Below, piece after piece: positions 57,852 to 64,000 of a stretch of DNA of 64,000 nt. The translations under genes and the position numbers were made by a program. The notes below the pieces were generated by a model. That model saw only the letters and a program-made list of their open reading frames with translations. It was not told where the DNA came from and did not search any database. Source of the stretch: CAWKCE01 sp032127035 (lineage in GTDB: Bacteria; Actinomycetota; Actinomycetes; JAHEKZ01); the NCBI GenBank assembly GCA_963848085.1, contig CAWKCE010000004.1, positions 442,025 to 506,024 on the forward strand. The letters are read 5' to 3'. Within the stretch, counting starts at the first letter, position 1. Every line of letters starts with the position of its first letter.

Positions 57852-59269
57852 TGAGCGACGGGCAGCCGCCAGCTGGCGGTGCGGGTGGAGACGCCCGGAC
57901 GGTCATCGATGTCGGCGCGGAGCCCTACGTCGAGTCGGCGGAGGCCCCGGCCGGGCCGCTCCCGGTGCTGGCCGTCGTGGGGCGGCCCAACGTCGGCAAG
58001 TCGACGCTGGTGAACCGTTTCCTTGGGCGCCGCGAGGCGGTCGTCGAGGATCGGCCCGGCGTGACTCGCGACCGCGTGGCGTACGACGCGGTCTGGAGCG
58101 GTCGGGCGTTCACCGTCGTGGACACCGGTGGCTGGGAACCCGACGCCAAGGGCTTGGCGGCCCGGGTCGCGGCCCAGGCCGAGCTGGCGGTCGAGGCGGC
58201 CGACGCGGTGATGCTGGTGGTGGACGCCACGGTGGGTGTCACTGACACTGACGAGGCTGTGGTGAAGGTGCTGCGTCGCGCGGGGAAGCCGGTGCTGCTG
58301 GCGGCCAACAAGGTGGACGACCAACGCAGCGAGGCCGAGGCGATGAACCTGTGGGCGCTGGGCCTGGGGGAGCCGTTGGCGGTCTCGGCGCTGCACGGGC
58401 GCGGGTCAGGTGACCTGCTCGACGCGGTGATTGCCGCACTGCCGGCTCCGGAGGAACGTGAGCCGATGGCGGCCGGCCCCCACCGCATTGCGCTGCTCGG
58501 ACGACCCAACGTCGGGAAGTCGAGCCTGCTGAACCGCCTCGCCGGGGAAGACCGGGTCGTGGTCGACGAGGTCGCCGGAACCACGGTGGACCCGGTGGAC
58601 GAGCTCGTCGAGCTCGGTGGCCGGACCTGGCGGTTCGTCGACACCGCTGGGATCCGCAGGCGTGTCAAGGAGTCGAGCGGACACGAGTTCTACGCCAGCC
58701 TGCGGACCCAGTCCGCGTTGGAGAAGGCAGAAGTCGCCGTCGTCCTGCTGGACGTGAGCGAGCCGCTGAGCGAGCAGGACACCCGCATCATCTCGATGGT
58801 CGTCGAGTCCGGCCGAGCACTCGTGCTCGGTTTCAACAAGTGGGACCTGATCGACGACGAGCGCCGCAGGTATCTCGAACGTGAGATCGAACGCGACCTG
58901 GCACGCGTCGCTTGGGCTCCACGCGTGAACATCTCGGCCCAGACCGGCCGCCATGTCGACAAGCTGGTGCCGGCACTCGACGCCGCGCTCGATGGCTGGG
59001 CAACCCGTATCCCCACCGCTCGCCTCAACGCATTCATCGGCAGGCTCGTCGCCGAACACCCGCACCCGGTCCGGGGAGGAAAGCAACCCCGCGTGTTGTT
59101 CGCGACGCAGGCCGCGACCCGACCGCCGACGTTCGTCCTGTTCACCTCCGGCTTCCTGGAGGTCGGCTACCGGCGCTTCATCGAGCGTCGGCTGCGCGAG
59201 GAGTTCGGCTTCGCCGGCAGCCCGATCCGCATCAACATGCGGGTCCGCGAGAAGCGCGGAAAGGGCTAA
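57851..59269 (+). CDS. der: Ribosome-assembly GTPase Der
   Basis: Tandem-domain GTPase needed for 50S maturation. The 472-residue protein has an N-terminal extension of about 38 residues and G domain 1 with GRPNVGKS (44-51), DTGGW and NKVD. G domain 2 begins with a second GRPNVGKS (about 217-224) and has DTAGIRRR and NKWD. A KH-like C-terminal domain follows, ending RVREKRGKG. A 12-bp palindrome TTCGGCGCCGAA directly after the stop could act as a terminator. Confidence 0.96.
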   Translation: MSDGQPPAGGAGGDARTVIDVGAEPYVESAEAPAGPLPVLAVVGRPNVGKSTLVNRFLGRREAVVEDRPGVTRDRVAYDAVWSGRAFTVVDTGGWEPDAKGLAARVAAQAELAVEAADAVMLVVDATVGVTDTDEAVVKVLRRAGKPVLLAANKVDDQRSEAEAMNLWALGLGEPLAVSALHGRGSGDLLDAVIAALPAPEEREPMAAGPHRIALLGRPNVGKSSLLNRLAGEDRVVVDEVAGTTVDPVDELVELGGRTWRFVDTAGIRRRVKESSGHEFYASLRTQSALEKAEVAVVLLDVSEPLSEQDTRIISMVVESGRALVLGFNKWDLIDDERRRYLEREIERDLARVAWAPRVNISAQTGRHVDKLVPALDAALDGWATRIPTARLNAFIGRLVAEHPHPVRGGKQPRVLFATQAATRPPTFVLFTSGFLEVGYRRFIERRLREEFGFAGSPIRINMRVREKRGKG

Positions 59270-59312
59270 CTTCGGCGCCGAACCTGATGCGGGTCAGAGC
59301 ATGCCGCTGCGC

Positions 59313-59318
59313 TAGGGT
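59313..59318 (+). promoter_or_regulatory. -10 box of tRNA-Pro
   Basis: TAGGGT lies 20 bases before the tRNA 5' end, a normal spacing for a short precursor leader. Confidence 0.5.
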
Positions 59319-59338
59319 TTGCAGGCCTTTCGAGGTTC

Positions 59339-59412
<74 letters not shown>

Positions 59413-59672
59413 CGGAGTTTGTGCAGGTCAGGGCGGGTGCCAGAACATCGGCACCCACCCTTCCGGCTCCGACTGCTGTCGCGTCTGCTGTCGCTTGACC
59501 GAATCCGTATGGGGCGAGGTCACAGACACGGGCGGATCACCGTCCGGGTCACGCCGGGGAACCGAGCGTCAGCCAGCAGGGCACGGGACGAAACCTGCCC
59601 GGTCGCGAACGTCGCGTCACCAACATTCCTGCGGTAACCCTCAGGAGCAGCTAGCTGCCGAGCTTCCTCGAC
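59413..59672 (+). other. Gap after tRNA-Pro with terminator
   Basis: A hairpin of 11 pairs with one mismatch, 59431-59441 with 59450-59460 (GGGCGGGTGCC/GGCACCCACCC), is the likely tRNA terminator. The remaining 200 bases contain no credible gene, no integrase remnant and no repeat of the tRNA 3' end. Confidence 0.6.
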
Positions 59673-60209
59673 CTAGTAGCCGATGAGCTGCACGCCGTCG
59701 AAGGGCAGTCGCAGCCGCTGGGATGCGTAAAGGGCGCTCAGCAGATCTCTTGTTGCCGAATACGCCTGGACGCCGTCAGGCGGGCTCCCCTGGAATCTGT
59801 AGTGCTGGGGCATCAGAAGGACTAGGTGGCGTGCGTCCAGGATCAAAGAGGCCCTGATCAGGTCTCGGTAGTCCGCATTGTTCTGCGCCCCACGACCCGC
59901 CTCGACCTCAACGGCGATGCCCCAACCGTCGTGAAAGGCGTCGATCTCGTACGAAACGGCTTCGCGACCGTTTTCGCCGAAGAGGACAGGGCGACGGATC
60001 TTCTGCGCTCGGGCTTTGCCGGTTTCCACTGCGAACCCCATCCCTGACAGACCTGGTGCCAGGCTGGCTAGGACCCCGTCACTCTTAGGCCCGTTCTTCG
60101 CCACCGTTGAGATCGTCGACTCGACGTCGGCGACAATCTGAATGAGGGGAGAAACCCATTCCGGCGGCCTGAAGTTGGCCGGGTAGCACTGCCACTTGGG
60201 GTAGGGCAT
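59673..60209 (-). CDS. PD-(D/E)xK-like nuclease candidate
   Basis: A 178-residue protein of unknown family. Its middle has a pattern compatible with a restriction-nuclease core of the BglII kind: Glu63 in a helix (AVETGKAR), then SYEIDAFHDGWGIAVEVEAG with Asp90, Glu101 and Glu103 placed as D-x10-E-x-E, then a helix NADYRDLIRASLIL and a strand HLVLLMPQHY. The phrase describing a vector-like motif VEVEAG is typical of nuclease cores, but the usual final Lys is Glu here. ATG at 60209 with GGAGG upstream. Codon use is less GC-rich than the core genes. It is divergent from the EEP-family gene. Confidence 0.6.
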   Translation of the reverse strand: MPYPKWQCYPANFRPPEWVSPLIQIVADVESTISTVAKNGPKSDGVLASLAPGLSGMGFAVETGKARAQKIRRPVLFGENGREAVSYEIDAFHDGWGIAVEVEAGRGAQNNADYRDLIRASLILDARHLVLLMPQHYRFQGSPPDGVQAYSATRDLLSALYASQRLRLPFDGVQLIGY

Positions 60210-60477
60210 CTTGCCTCCGTGGTCCGCGTGTGAACTCTCCATCGCAGCGGAAACAGTGGATCCGCGGCGGTATCTCCACGGTCGACAGTCCTCCGCCATT
60301 CTGACGTGTCGCCACCGTACGCCGACGCGGCGGCTTCGAGGGGCTGCCAACGTTCAGGCCCTGAAGACCCGAAATCGCTTGCTGGCGGACCCCGAATCGG
60401 ACCGTGGCACAGTTCAGCTTGTACGCCGCGACCTATTCCGTTCGAGACGCGCGGCCGCACCGGGAGAAGGTGTACTC
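60210..60477 (+). other. Divergent intergenic region
   Basis: 268 bases between the two divergent nuclease-like genes. GAGAAGG lies eight bases before the ATG at 60478, and GGAGG (on the minus strand) before the ATG at 60209. Promoters for both genes must lie here, but no convincing -35/-10 pair or palindrome could be fixed by eye. Confidence 0.4.
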
Positions 60478-61281
60478 ATGGTCCGTATCGTGAGCTGGAA
60501 TCTCGGCGAACGACCCCCTGGCAAGCCCAAGGCCTGGTCCTACCTTCAGGACCTGGAGCCGGATATTGCCCTGGTTCAAGAGGCCGTTGTGCCAGCGGGA
60601 CTCGACTCGGTGCACCGGGCAGGCGGAATTGCGGGAAGGGATGGCAAAGCCCGCCGCTGGAACTCGGCCGTCGTGGCATTCGGCGGGCGAGCGACGTTGA
60701 CACCGGTGGGTCTAGCGGAGGGGACCTGGCGCGGGCGTCGTCAGGGTGTCGCCCCGATCGATTGCGTAAGCCGCGGCCACGTTGCCATCGCCAAAGCGGA
60801 GCTACCCGGCTGGCAGGCCACCGTCATTAGCACATATGGGCTGATGGAGTTTGGCTACGCGAGCGGAACGATGTTGAGAACACTTGCAGATCTTGAGCCG
60901 CTGCTTGACGATCCGGAGCTCGGCAGGTCGGTGCTCCTCGCCGGGGACTGGAACATCGGCACGTGGTGGGGGCAATCCGATGCGAAGTACGCAGAACGAG
61001 AGGGTGCATTTCTCCAGTTGCTCGGGGCATACGGTTTCGTCGACTGCCTTGATCGGCATATTTCGGACGGCCGTGGGCGGCTGGAAGGCTGCACCTGCGA
61101 GCACGGTGACGGGTGCCGGCACCTGGCCACGTTCAGGAGGAACGGGGTTCCATACACCGATGACTACGTCTTCGCGACCCGCTCGCTCGCGGACACGATT
61201 ACCACGGCGCGTATTGCGCCTGAGTGGACTTGGCAAGTAGATCTCAGCGATCACGCCCCGCTTGTAGTTGACTGCGAGTAG
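60478..61281 (+). CDS. Endonuclease/exonuclease/phosphatase-family protein
   Basis: A 267-residue EEP-fold phosphohydrolase. The metal and catalytic residues are in place: RIVSWNLGE with Asn8, ALVQEA with Glu35, AGDWNIG with Asp157 and Asn159, and LSDHAPLVV with Asp258 and His259. Between about 195 and 215 lies a Cys/His cluster (CTCEHGDGCRHLATF), unusual in the family and possibly a metal site. Substrate could be DNA, RNA or a phospholipid. Lies divergent to the nuclease candidate in the accessory region. Confidence 0.82.
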   Translation: MVRIVSWNLGERPPGKPKAWSYLQDLEPDIALVQEAVVPAGLDSVHRAGGIAGRDGKARRWNSAVVAFGGRATLTPVGLAEGTWRGRRQGVAPIDCVSRGHVAIAKAELPGWQATVISTYGLMEFGYASGTMLRTLADLEPLLDDPELGRSVLLAGDWNIGTWWGQSDAKYAEREGAFLQLLGAYGFVDCLDRHISDGRGRLEGCTCEHGDGCRHLATFRRNGVPYTDDYVFATRSLADTITTARIAPEWTWQVDLSDHAPLVVDCE

Positions 61282-61449
61282 CCCCAGAGGGACTCGGGCC
61301 CCACGGGCGCAGGCCTCGCCCCCGGCCGATGTGGAGGTAGCGGCTGAATCAGCGGGCGCCGCGCTGAAGGCCCATGCTTTGGGGTCACGAAGTTGTGCCG
61401 ACCGAGTGAAGCAGCCCCGATCCTGGGTCCCGCCCATCGAAGTTCGACC

Positions 61450-61465
61450 TACGCTCCGCCGCATG
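61450..61465 (+). promoter_or_regulatory. Leaderless promoter of the Usp-like gene
   Basis: TACGCT at 61450-61455 ends seven bases before the ATG at 61463; no ribosome site is present. Confidence 0.35.
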
Positions 61466-61910
61466 CTGGACGACGAGGATGCGCGGATCCCGGATGTGCC
61501 GGCGGAGTGGCACGACTTCGTCGACCGTCTGGGGGGCGCCACCAGTCGGTCGACCCAGTCCGTGATCGACAACCTGGAAATGGACGTCGCAGCATCCCGG
61601 GGCGAGGAGTCGATCCACCTCGCGACCCAGCAGGTGGACCCGGCCGACGTCGCCCTCGGTGACGCCGAGGCCGTACTCGCCGACGTCCTGAAGTCCCTGA
61701 CCGACACCGGCGCGGCGGCCACCGGTGAGGTGACGTCCGAGCCACCCGCTCGAGACCGTCGGGGACATCGTCGCGGCCAAGTCCATCGACGAGGTCATCG
61801 TCGTCGTTGACCACCACTCGCTCAGCGGTGCACTGCACACGGACCTTGCGGCGCGAATCCAGCGCAAGTTCAAGGTCTCGGCGCTGCGCGTGCACGCCGT
61901 CTCCTCCTGA
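61463..61910 (+). pseudogene. Frameshifted Usp-like protein gene
   Basis: Protein-like sequence begins at the ATG 61463 (MLDDEDARIPDVPAEWHDFV) and continues to about 61741 (DAEAVLADVLKSLTDTGAAA then TGEVTSE). That frame then turns into Arg-rich noise and stops at 61810. In the +1 frame, good sequence resumes at once: HPLETVGDIVAAKSIDEVIV and onward through HTDLAARIQRKFKVSALRVH to a stop at 61910. Joined, the product is about 148 residues, and its second half resembles the C-terminal part of universal-stress-like domains. One extra base near 61742 explains the break; a sequencing error or programmed shift cannot be excluded. Family assignment is tentative. Confidence 0.5.
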
Positions 61911-62259
61911 GCCGCCCTGGTCGATTCGGTCAGCCCGACTCGTCCTCGCGGACACGCTTGGCACGACTCGGCTGCACCCTGGGCGGCTCCACGGGCATCT
62001 TCGGAGTGCCGCAACCGAGTGCGCTGTGCTAAGGCCCGGTTGTGCGGGGAGCTCGTGAGCGGAAGACGCAAGGTTATCCGGTGAATCGCGGGACCGAATT
62101 GTCGAAGGTTAAGAAGACTAACACGATCGAACAGACCATCAGTCACCTCTCGAGCGGAGCAGCGACACGCCCGTCGGCCGAGTCGCGCATTTCCTGACCA
62201 CACTGCGTGCGCACGCGCTACGTTATCCGCGCCTGATCACAGTTCATGGGGAGGGACAG
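61911..62259 (+). other. Intergenic region before the secreted protein
   Basis: About 350 bases of reduced GC. Long minus-strand frames cross it but have no protein-like composition. A possible promoter for the next gene is CTGACC (62194-62199), 19 bases, TACGTT (62219-62224). Confidence 0.4.
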
Positions 62260-62739
62260 ATGGGGTCGAGACGGTTTGCACGTGGACTTGTTGCGGTTCT
62301 TGGTGCTATGGCGCTTGTGCTGACTTGGACCAGTCCGGCATCAGCTAACCAAACCGGCGCCATGACTCTGAAAGTCGACGGCAACAACGTGGGCAGCGGT
62401 TGGTGGGACATGTGGCGTAGTGGAACCAACAAAGCCGTAGCAGATGTTGGTATCAGGGATACCAGAGTTGATGGCGACGTCATGTACCTGGATATGTCTC
62501 TCGAGTATCGGAAGTGCACCTCATTTGGGGGGGGAACCACCTGCGATTGGCAGTGGGTCGATGGTGTTCGAATCACTGACAGCACAAGTTCATCAGGGCC
62601 GCAGACGGGCCGGTTGGTTGTCCAGGCTGCATCGAATGGCAATCAAGACAAGGGGCGGGTCGTGATGAGGGTTTGTCGAGACGAATATCTGTCGCACGAC
62701 CCCTGTGAGCGTTGGGTATCCAACGTCTGGAATCTCTAG
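62260..62739 (+). CDS. Small secreted protein with four cysteines
   Basis: A 159-residue protein with a clear Sec signal peptide: RR in the n-region, a hydrophobic core (about 9-23) and an Ala-Ser-Ala cut after residue 29. The mature part is beta-rich with many Trp (GSGWWDMW, CDWQWVDG, CERWVSNVW) and four cysteines in two close pairs (KCTSFGGGTTC and VCRDEYLSHDPC), suggesting two disulfides. I do not recognise a family. ATG with GGGAGGGA. Codon use is clearly lower in GC than the core genes, in keeping with transfer. Its TAG stop is shared (CTAG) with the convergent gene. Confidence 0.78.
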   Translation: MGSRRFARGLVAVLGAMALVLTWTSPASANQTGAMTLKVDGNNVGSGWWDMWRSGTNKAVADVGIRDTRVDGDVMYLDMSLEYRKCTSFGGGTTCDWQWVDGVRITDSTSSSGPQTGRLVVQAASNGNQDKGRVVMRVCRDEYLSHDPCERWVSNVWNL

Positions 62740-63158
62740 CGGGTAGACCCTGGAGGCGACACGACCGGCCACCTTTCTTCCTTGGCCGGGTAGATCCCTC
62801 GGACCCCGACCCGGCGTTGCGGCCGGCCGGGTACTGGGACCTCACCGGGGAGTCTGAGTGCGGCGATCAACCGGGCGAACACGAGTCGCTGCTGCCGCAG
62901 CTCGGAGAGTACTGGGTGCGGTTTCCCGTCGACCGTGACATCAGTCACCGATGCGTCGAGAGCGTCGATTAGGTCGAGAGTGGTTGCGGCTTGACGCAGC
63001 AGCTCGGACTCGTGCTGGTCGAGGTCGTATCGGGCCAGAACAGCCTCAGTGAGGGCTCTTGACGGACGATTGCGAGGCAGCAGGGTGCCTTGCTTTGTGA
63101 AAGACACAAGGAGTTCATGCCGCTGGTCGTCCTGCCTGCGCACTACAAATGCGATCAA
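62736..63158 (-). CDS. Phage terminase small-subunit-like remnant
   Basis: A frame of up to 140 residues. The segment RALTEAVLARYDLDQHESELLRQAATTLDLIDALDAS then PHPVLSELRQQRLVFARLIAALRLPGE matches the layout of small terminase subunits of the P27 type. The start is unclear (TTG at 63158 or an internal GTG at 63143), with no good ribosome site. No large terminase subunit follows; the next gene is convergent. It is probably a leftover of a prophage. Confidence 0.6.
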   Translation of the reverse strand: MIAFVVRRQDDQRHELLVSFTKQGTLLPRNRPSRALTEAVLARYDLDQHESELLRQAATTLDLIDALDASVTDVTVDGKPHPVLSELRQQRLVFARLIAALRLPGEVPVPGRPQRRVGVRGIYPAKEERWPVVSPPGSTR

Positions 63159-63423
63159 TAGCTGCGATCGCGCCGGCCTTGTCTCGGGTCAGGTGGTGAG
63201 CGGCGAAAGACCACGGGTGAGGCGAGCGCATCTCGTACGAGATCGGTTGCCCGCAAAGCCAGCACGGATCTGCAAGGGCACGCAGAGCCTTCGCCCACTT
63301 CCGGTGGGCGTAGTCGAAGCCCTGCTCGGTCGGTGTCGGCCTGATCCGTTGCGGCCGGTGTTCGGGGCACCATCCCCCGCGGCCCGGGCGGCCGCACTGG
63401 CCGCACGGCTTGGGAAGGCTCAT
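63115..63423 (-). CDS. Degraded phage-type HNH protein
   Basis: A 102-residue frame. It begins with a zinc-ribbon-like CGQCGRPGRGGWCPEH, then YAHRKWAKALRALADPCWLCGQPI and HPWSFAAHHLTRDKAG, the first part of a phage HNH fold. The expected C-terminal Asn-containing helix is replaced by ICSAQAGRPAA and a stop, so the nuclease is probably inactive. ATG with GGAGG nine bases upstream. It overlaps the terminase-like frame by 44 bases; HNH next to a small terminase is usual in actinophages. Confidence 0.6.
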   Translation of the reverse strand: MSLPKPCGQCGRPGRGGWCPEHRPQRIRPTPTEQGFDYAHRKWAKALRALADPCWLCGQPISYEMRSPHPWSFAAHHLTRDKAGAIAAIDRICSAQAGRPAA

Positions 63424-63477
63424 AACCCGTCACACCTCCGAAAAGCCGGGAAGCCGTACAAACCGCGAGCAGGCGGC

Positions 63478-63711
63478 GTGAGCAGGCGGGCCCACTTGGT
63501 GGCAAAGAGCTTGTTAGTCGCTGCAGTCGTCGCCGCCGGGGCAACAGGATGCGTCCCCACCGGCCCAGTTGAGGCGAAGCCTCCTCAGGACACAAGAAGG
63601 AAGGCGGCGGACCCGGGGCTAGTCACAGCTCGCGCCGTCGTACGCCAGCACGGGAATCGAATCTGCGGCCTGTCCGATGCATCGCGATCTCGGGGTCGGA
63701 CGGATAGGTGA
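63478..63711 (+). CDS. Possible short lipoprotein
   Basis: A 77-residue frame from a GTG. The start looks like a lipoprotein signal: RR and K, hydrophobic LLVAAVVAAGA and a lipobox-like ATGC with Cys25. The remaining 50 residues are polar and Arg-rich with no recognisable domain. There is no good ribosome site and codon use is mixed, so it may be a remnant or chance frame. Confidence 0.25.
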   Translation: MSRRAHLVAKSLLVAAVVAAGATGCVPTGPVEAKPPQDTRRKAADPGLVTARAVVRQHGNRICGLSDASRSRGRTDR

Positions 63712-63904
63712 TCAGTCTGTACCCATTCGCACAAGTCCCAACCTGCCTAGGCCTGTGCTGCCTATCCTTTGCGAAGCCTCAACCGCGATCCTGGACGTCT
63801 GCTACTAGATTCGAGGTCATTGCCATTCCGACGTGATCGACCATGAAGGGAAGTCGTCAAGGCTCGCGTGAGCCATGGAGCGCGTTGACGGACCTGCGAC
63901 TTCA
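63712..63904 (+). other. Intergenic region
   Basis: No gene seen. TAGATT at 63807-63812 could be a -10 box for a plus-strand frame that opens at an ATG at 63875 and runs to the window end, but the match to a promoter is weak. Confidence 0.3.
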
Positions 63905-64000
63905 TCAGGCGCGTCGGGGCCTGAGGACATCTCGACTGCCACAGCCCCGAATGAGGCGCCGCAGCGCGTCACGCTCGGCGCGGTTCACGGACAGGTCCCA
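63905..64000 (-). CDS. 3' end of an unidentified minus-strand gene
   Basis: The last 31 codons of a possible protein ending RAERDALRRLIRGCGSRDVL and a short Arg-rich tail, with a stop at 63905-63907. Third positions are mostly G/C. The competing plus-strand frame from 63875 is also open, so this call is weak. Identity cannot be judged from so little sequence. Confidence 0.25.
   Translation of the reverse strand, partial: WDLSVNRAERDALRRLIRGCGSRDVLRPRRA

Noticed and set aside
61385..62203. 272-codon minus-strand frame over the Usp-like gene
   Set aside because: Arg/Ser/Thr-rich composition typical of an antisense shadow; no domain.
63655..63670. GATTCGATTCC on the minus strand resembling a tRNA T arm or attachment site
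   Set aside because: The flanks do not form a T stem and there is no acceptor or repeat of the tRNA-Pro end.
63875..64000. Plus-strand frame opening at an ATG and running off the window
   Set aside because: Lower G/C at third positions and no ribosome site; the opposite frame looks slightly better, and neither is secure.

Overview
The window comes from a GC-rich actinomycete chromosome. Evidence: near-universal G/C third codon positions, many GTG starts, TANNNT-type -10 boxes with leaderless starts, and an actinobacterial gene order (rpe-rib-his, infC-rpmI-rplT-trmH-pheST-arg, steAB-murJ-pyrG, xerD-parA-scpAB-rluB-tyrA-cmk-der). The 16S rRNA reads as a high-GC actinobacterium, possibly of the former Frankiales type, but the genus cannot be named from reading alone. 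No plasmid features are visible.

Positions 1-12,000 hold the 3' end of a membrane protein gene, a diguanylate cyclase, rpe, and a riboflavin operon (ribD-ribE-ribBA-ribH) behind an FMN riboswitch. hisE-hisG, a PH-domain protein, an SseB-domain protein, an aquaporin, a DUF1844 protein and infC-rpmI-rplT follow. The infC gene appears to start at AUC and has a long structured leader. Positions 12,000-27,600 carry an SpoU-type RNA methyltransferase, an SRPBCC protein, a DUF222-HNH nuclease, an orphan histidine kinase, pheST, an arginine cluster argC-J-B-R-G-H that lacks argD and argF, a 3-methyladenine DNA glycosylase and tyrS.

Positions 27,600-33,400 are a complete 16S-23S-5S rRNA operon with two promoters, antitermination-like boxes, a 23S processing stem and a terminator, and no spacer tRNA. 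Positions 33,400-49,300 hold a TPR-like protein, a TSUP transporter, a metallo-beta-lactamase-fold protein, an SSB-like protein and a HAD phosphatase. A small conserved block leads to tlyA-nadK-recN, then a cell-envelope/division block (steA, steB/mctB-like, MraY-like, murJ), pyrG and a Nudix hydrolase.

Positions 49,300-59,300 hold ald, then a chromosome-maintenance block (xerD, parA, an RHH-like small protein, scpA, scpB) running into rluB, aroH, tyrA, cmk and der. Two conserved genes here (parA and tyrA) contain sharply bounded patches of AT-rich rare codons, and the rluB-aroH gap is unusually rich in palindromes.

From tRNA-Pro(GGG) at 59,339 to the end, the sequence looks like an accessory region: lower GC, unfamiliar genes and decay. 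It holds a PD-(D/E)xK-like nuclease candidate divergent from an endonuclease/exonuclease/phosphatase-family protein, a frameshifted Usp-like gene, a small secreted four-cysteine protein, and a remnant phage HNH plus terminase-small-subunit pair. No integrase is visible, so a tRNA-targeted island is an inference. The divergent nuclease pair is the best candidate here for an undescribed system.
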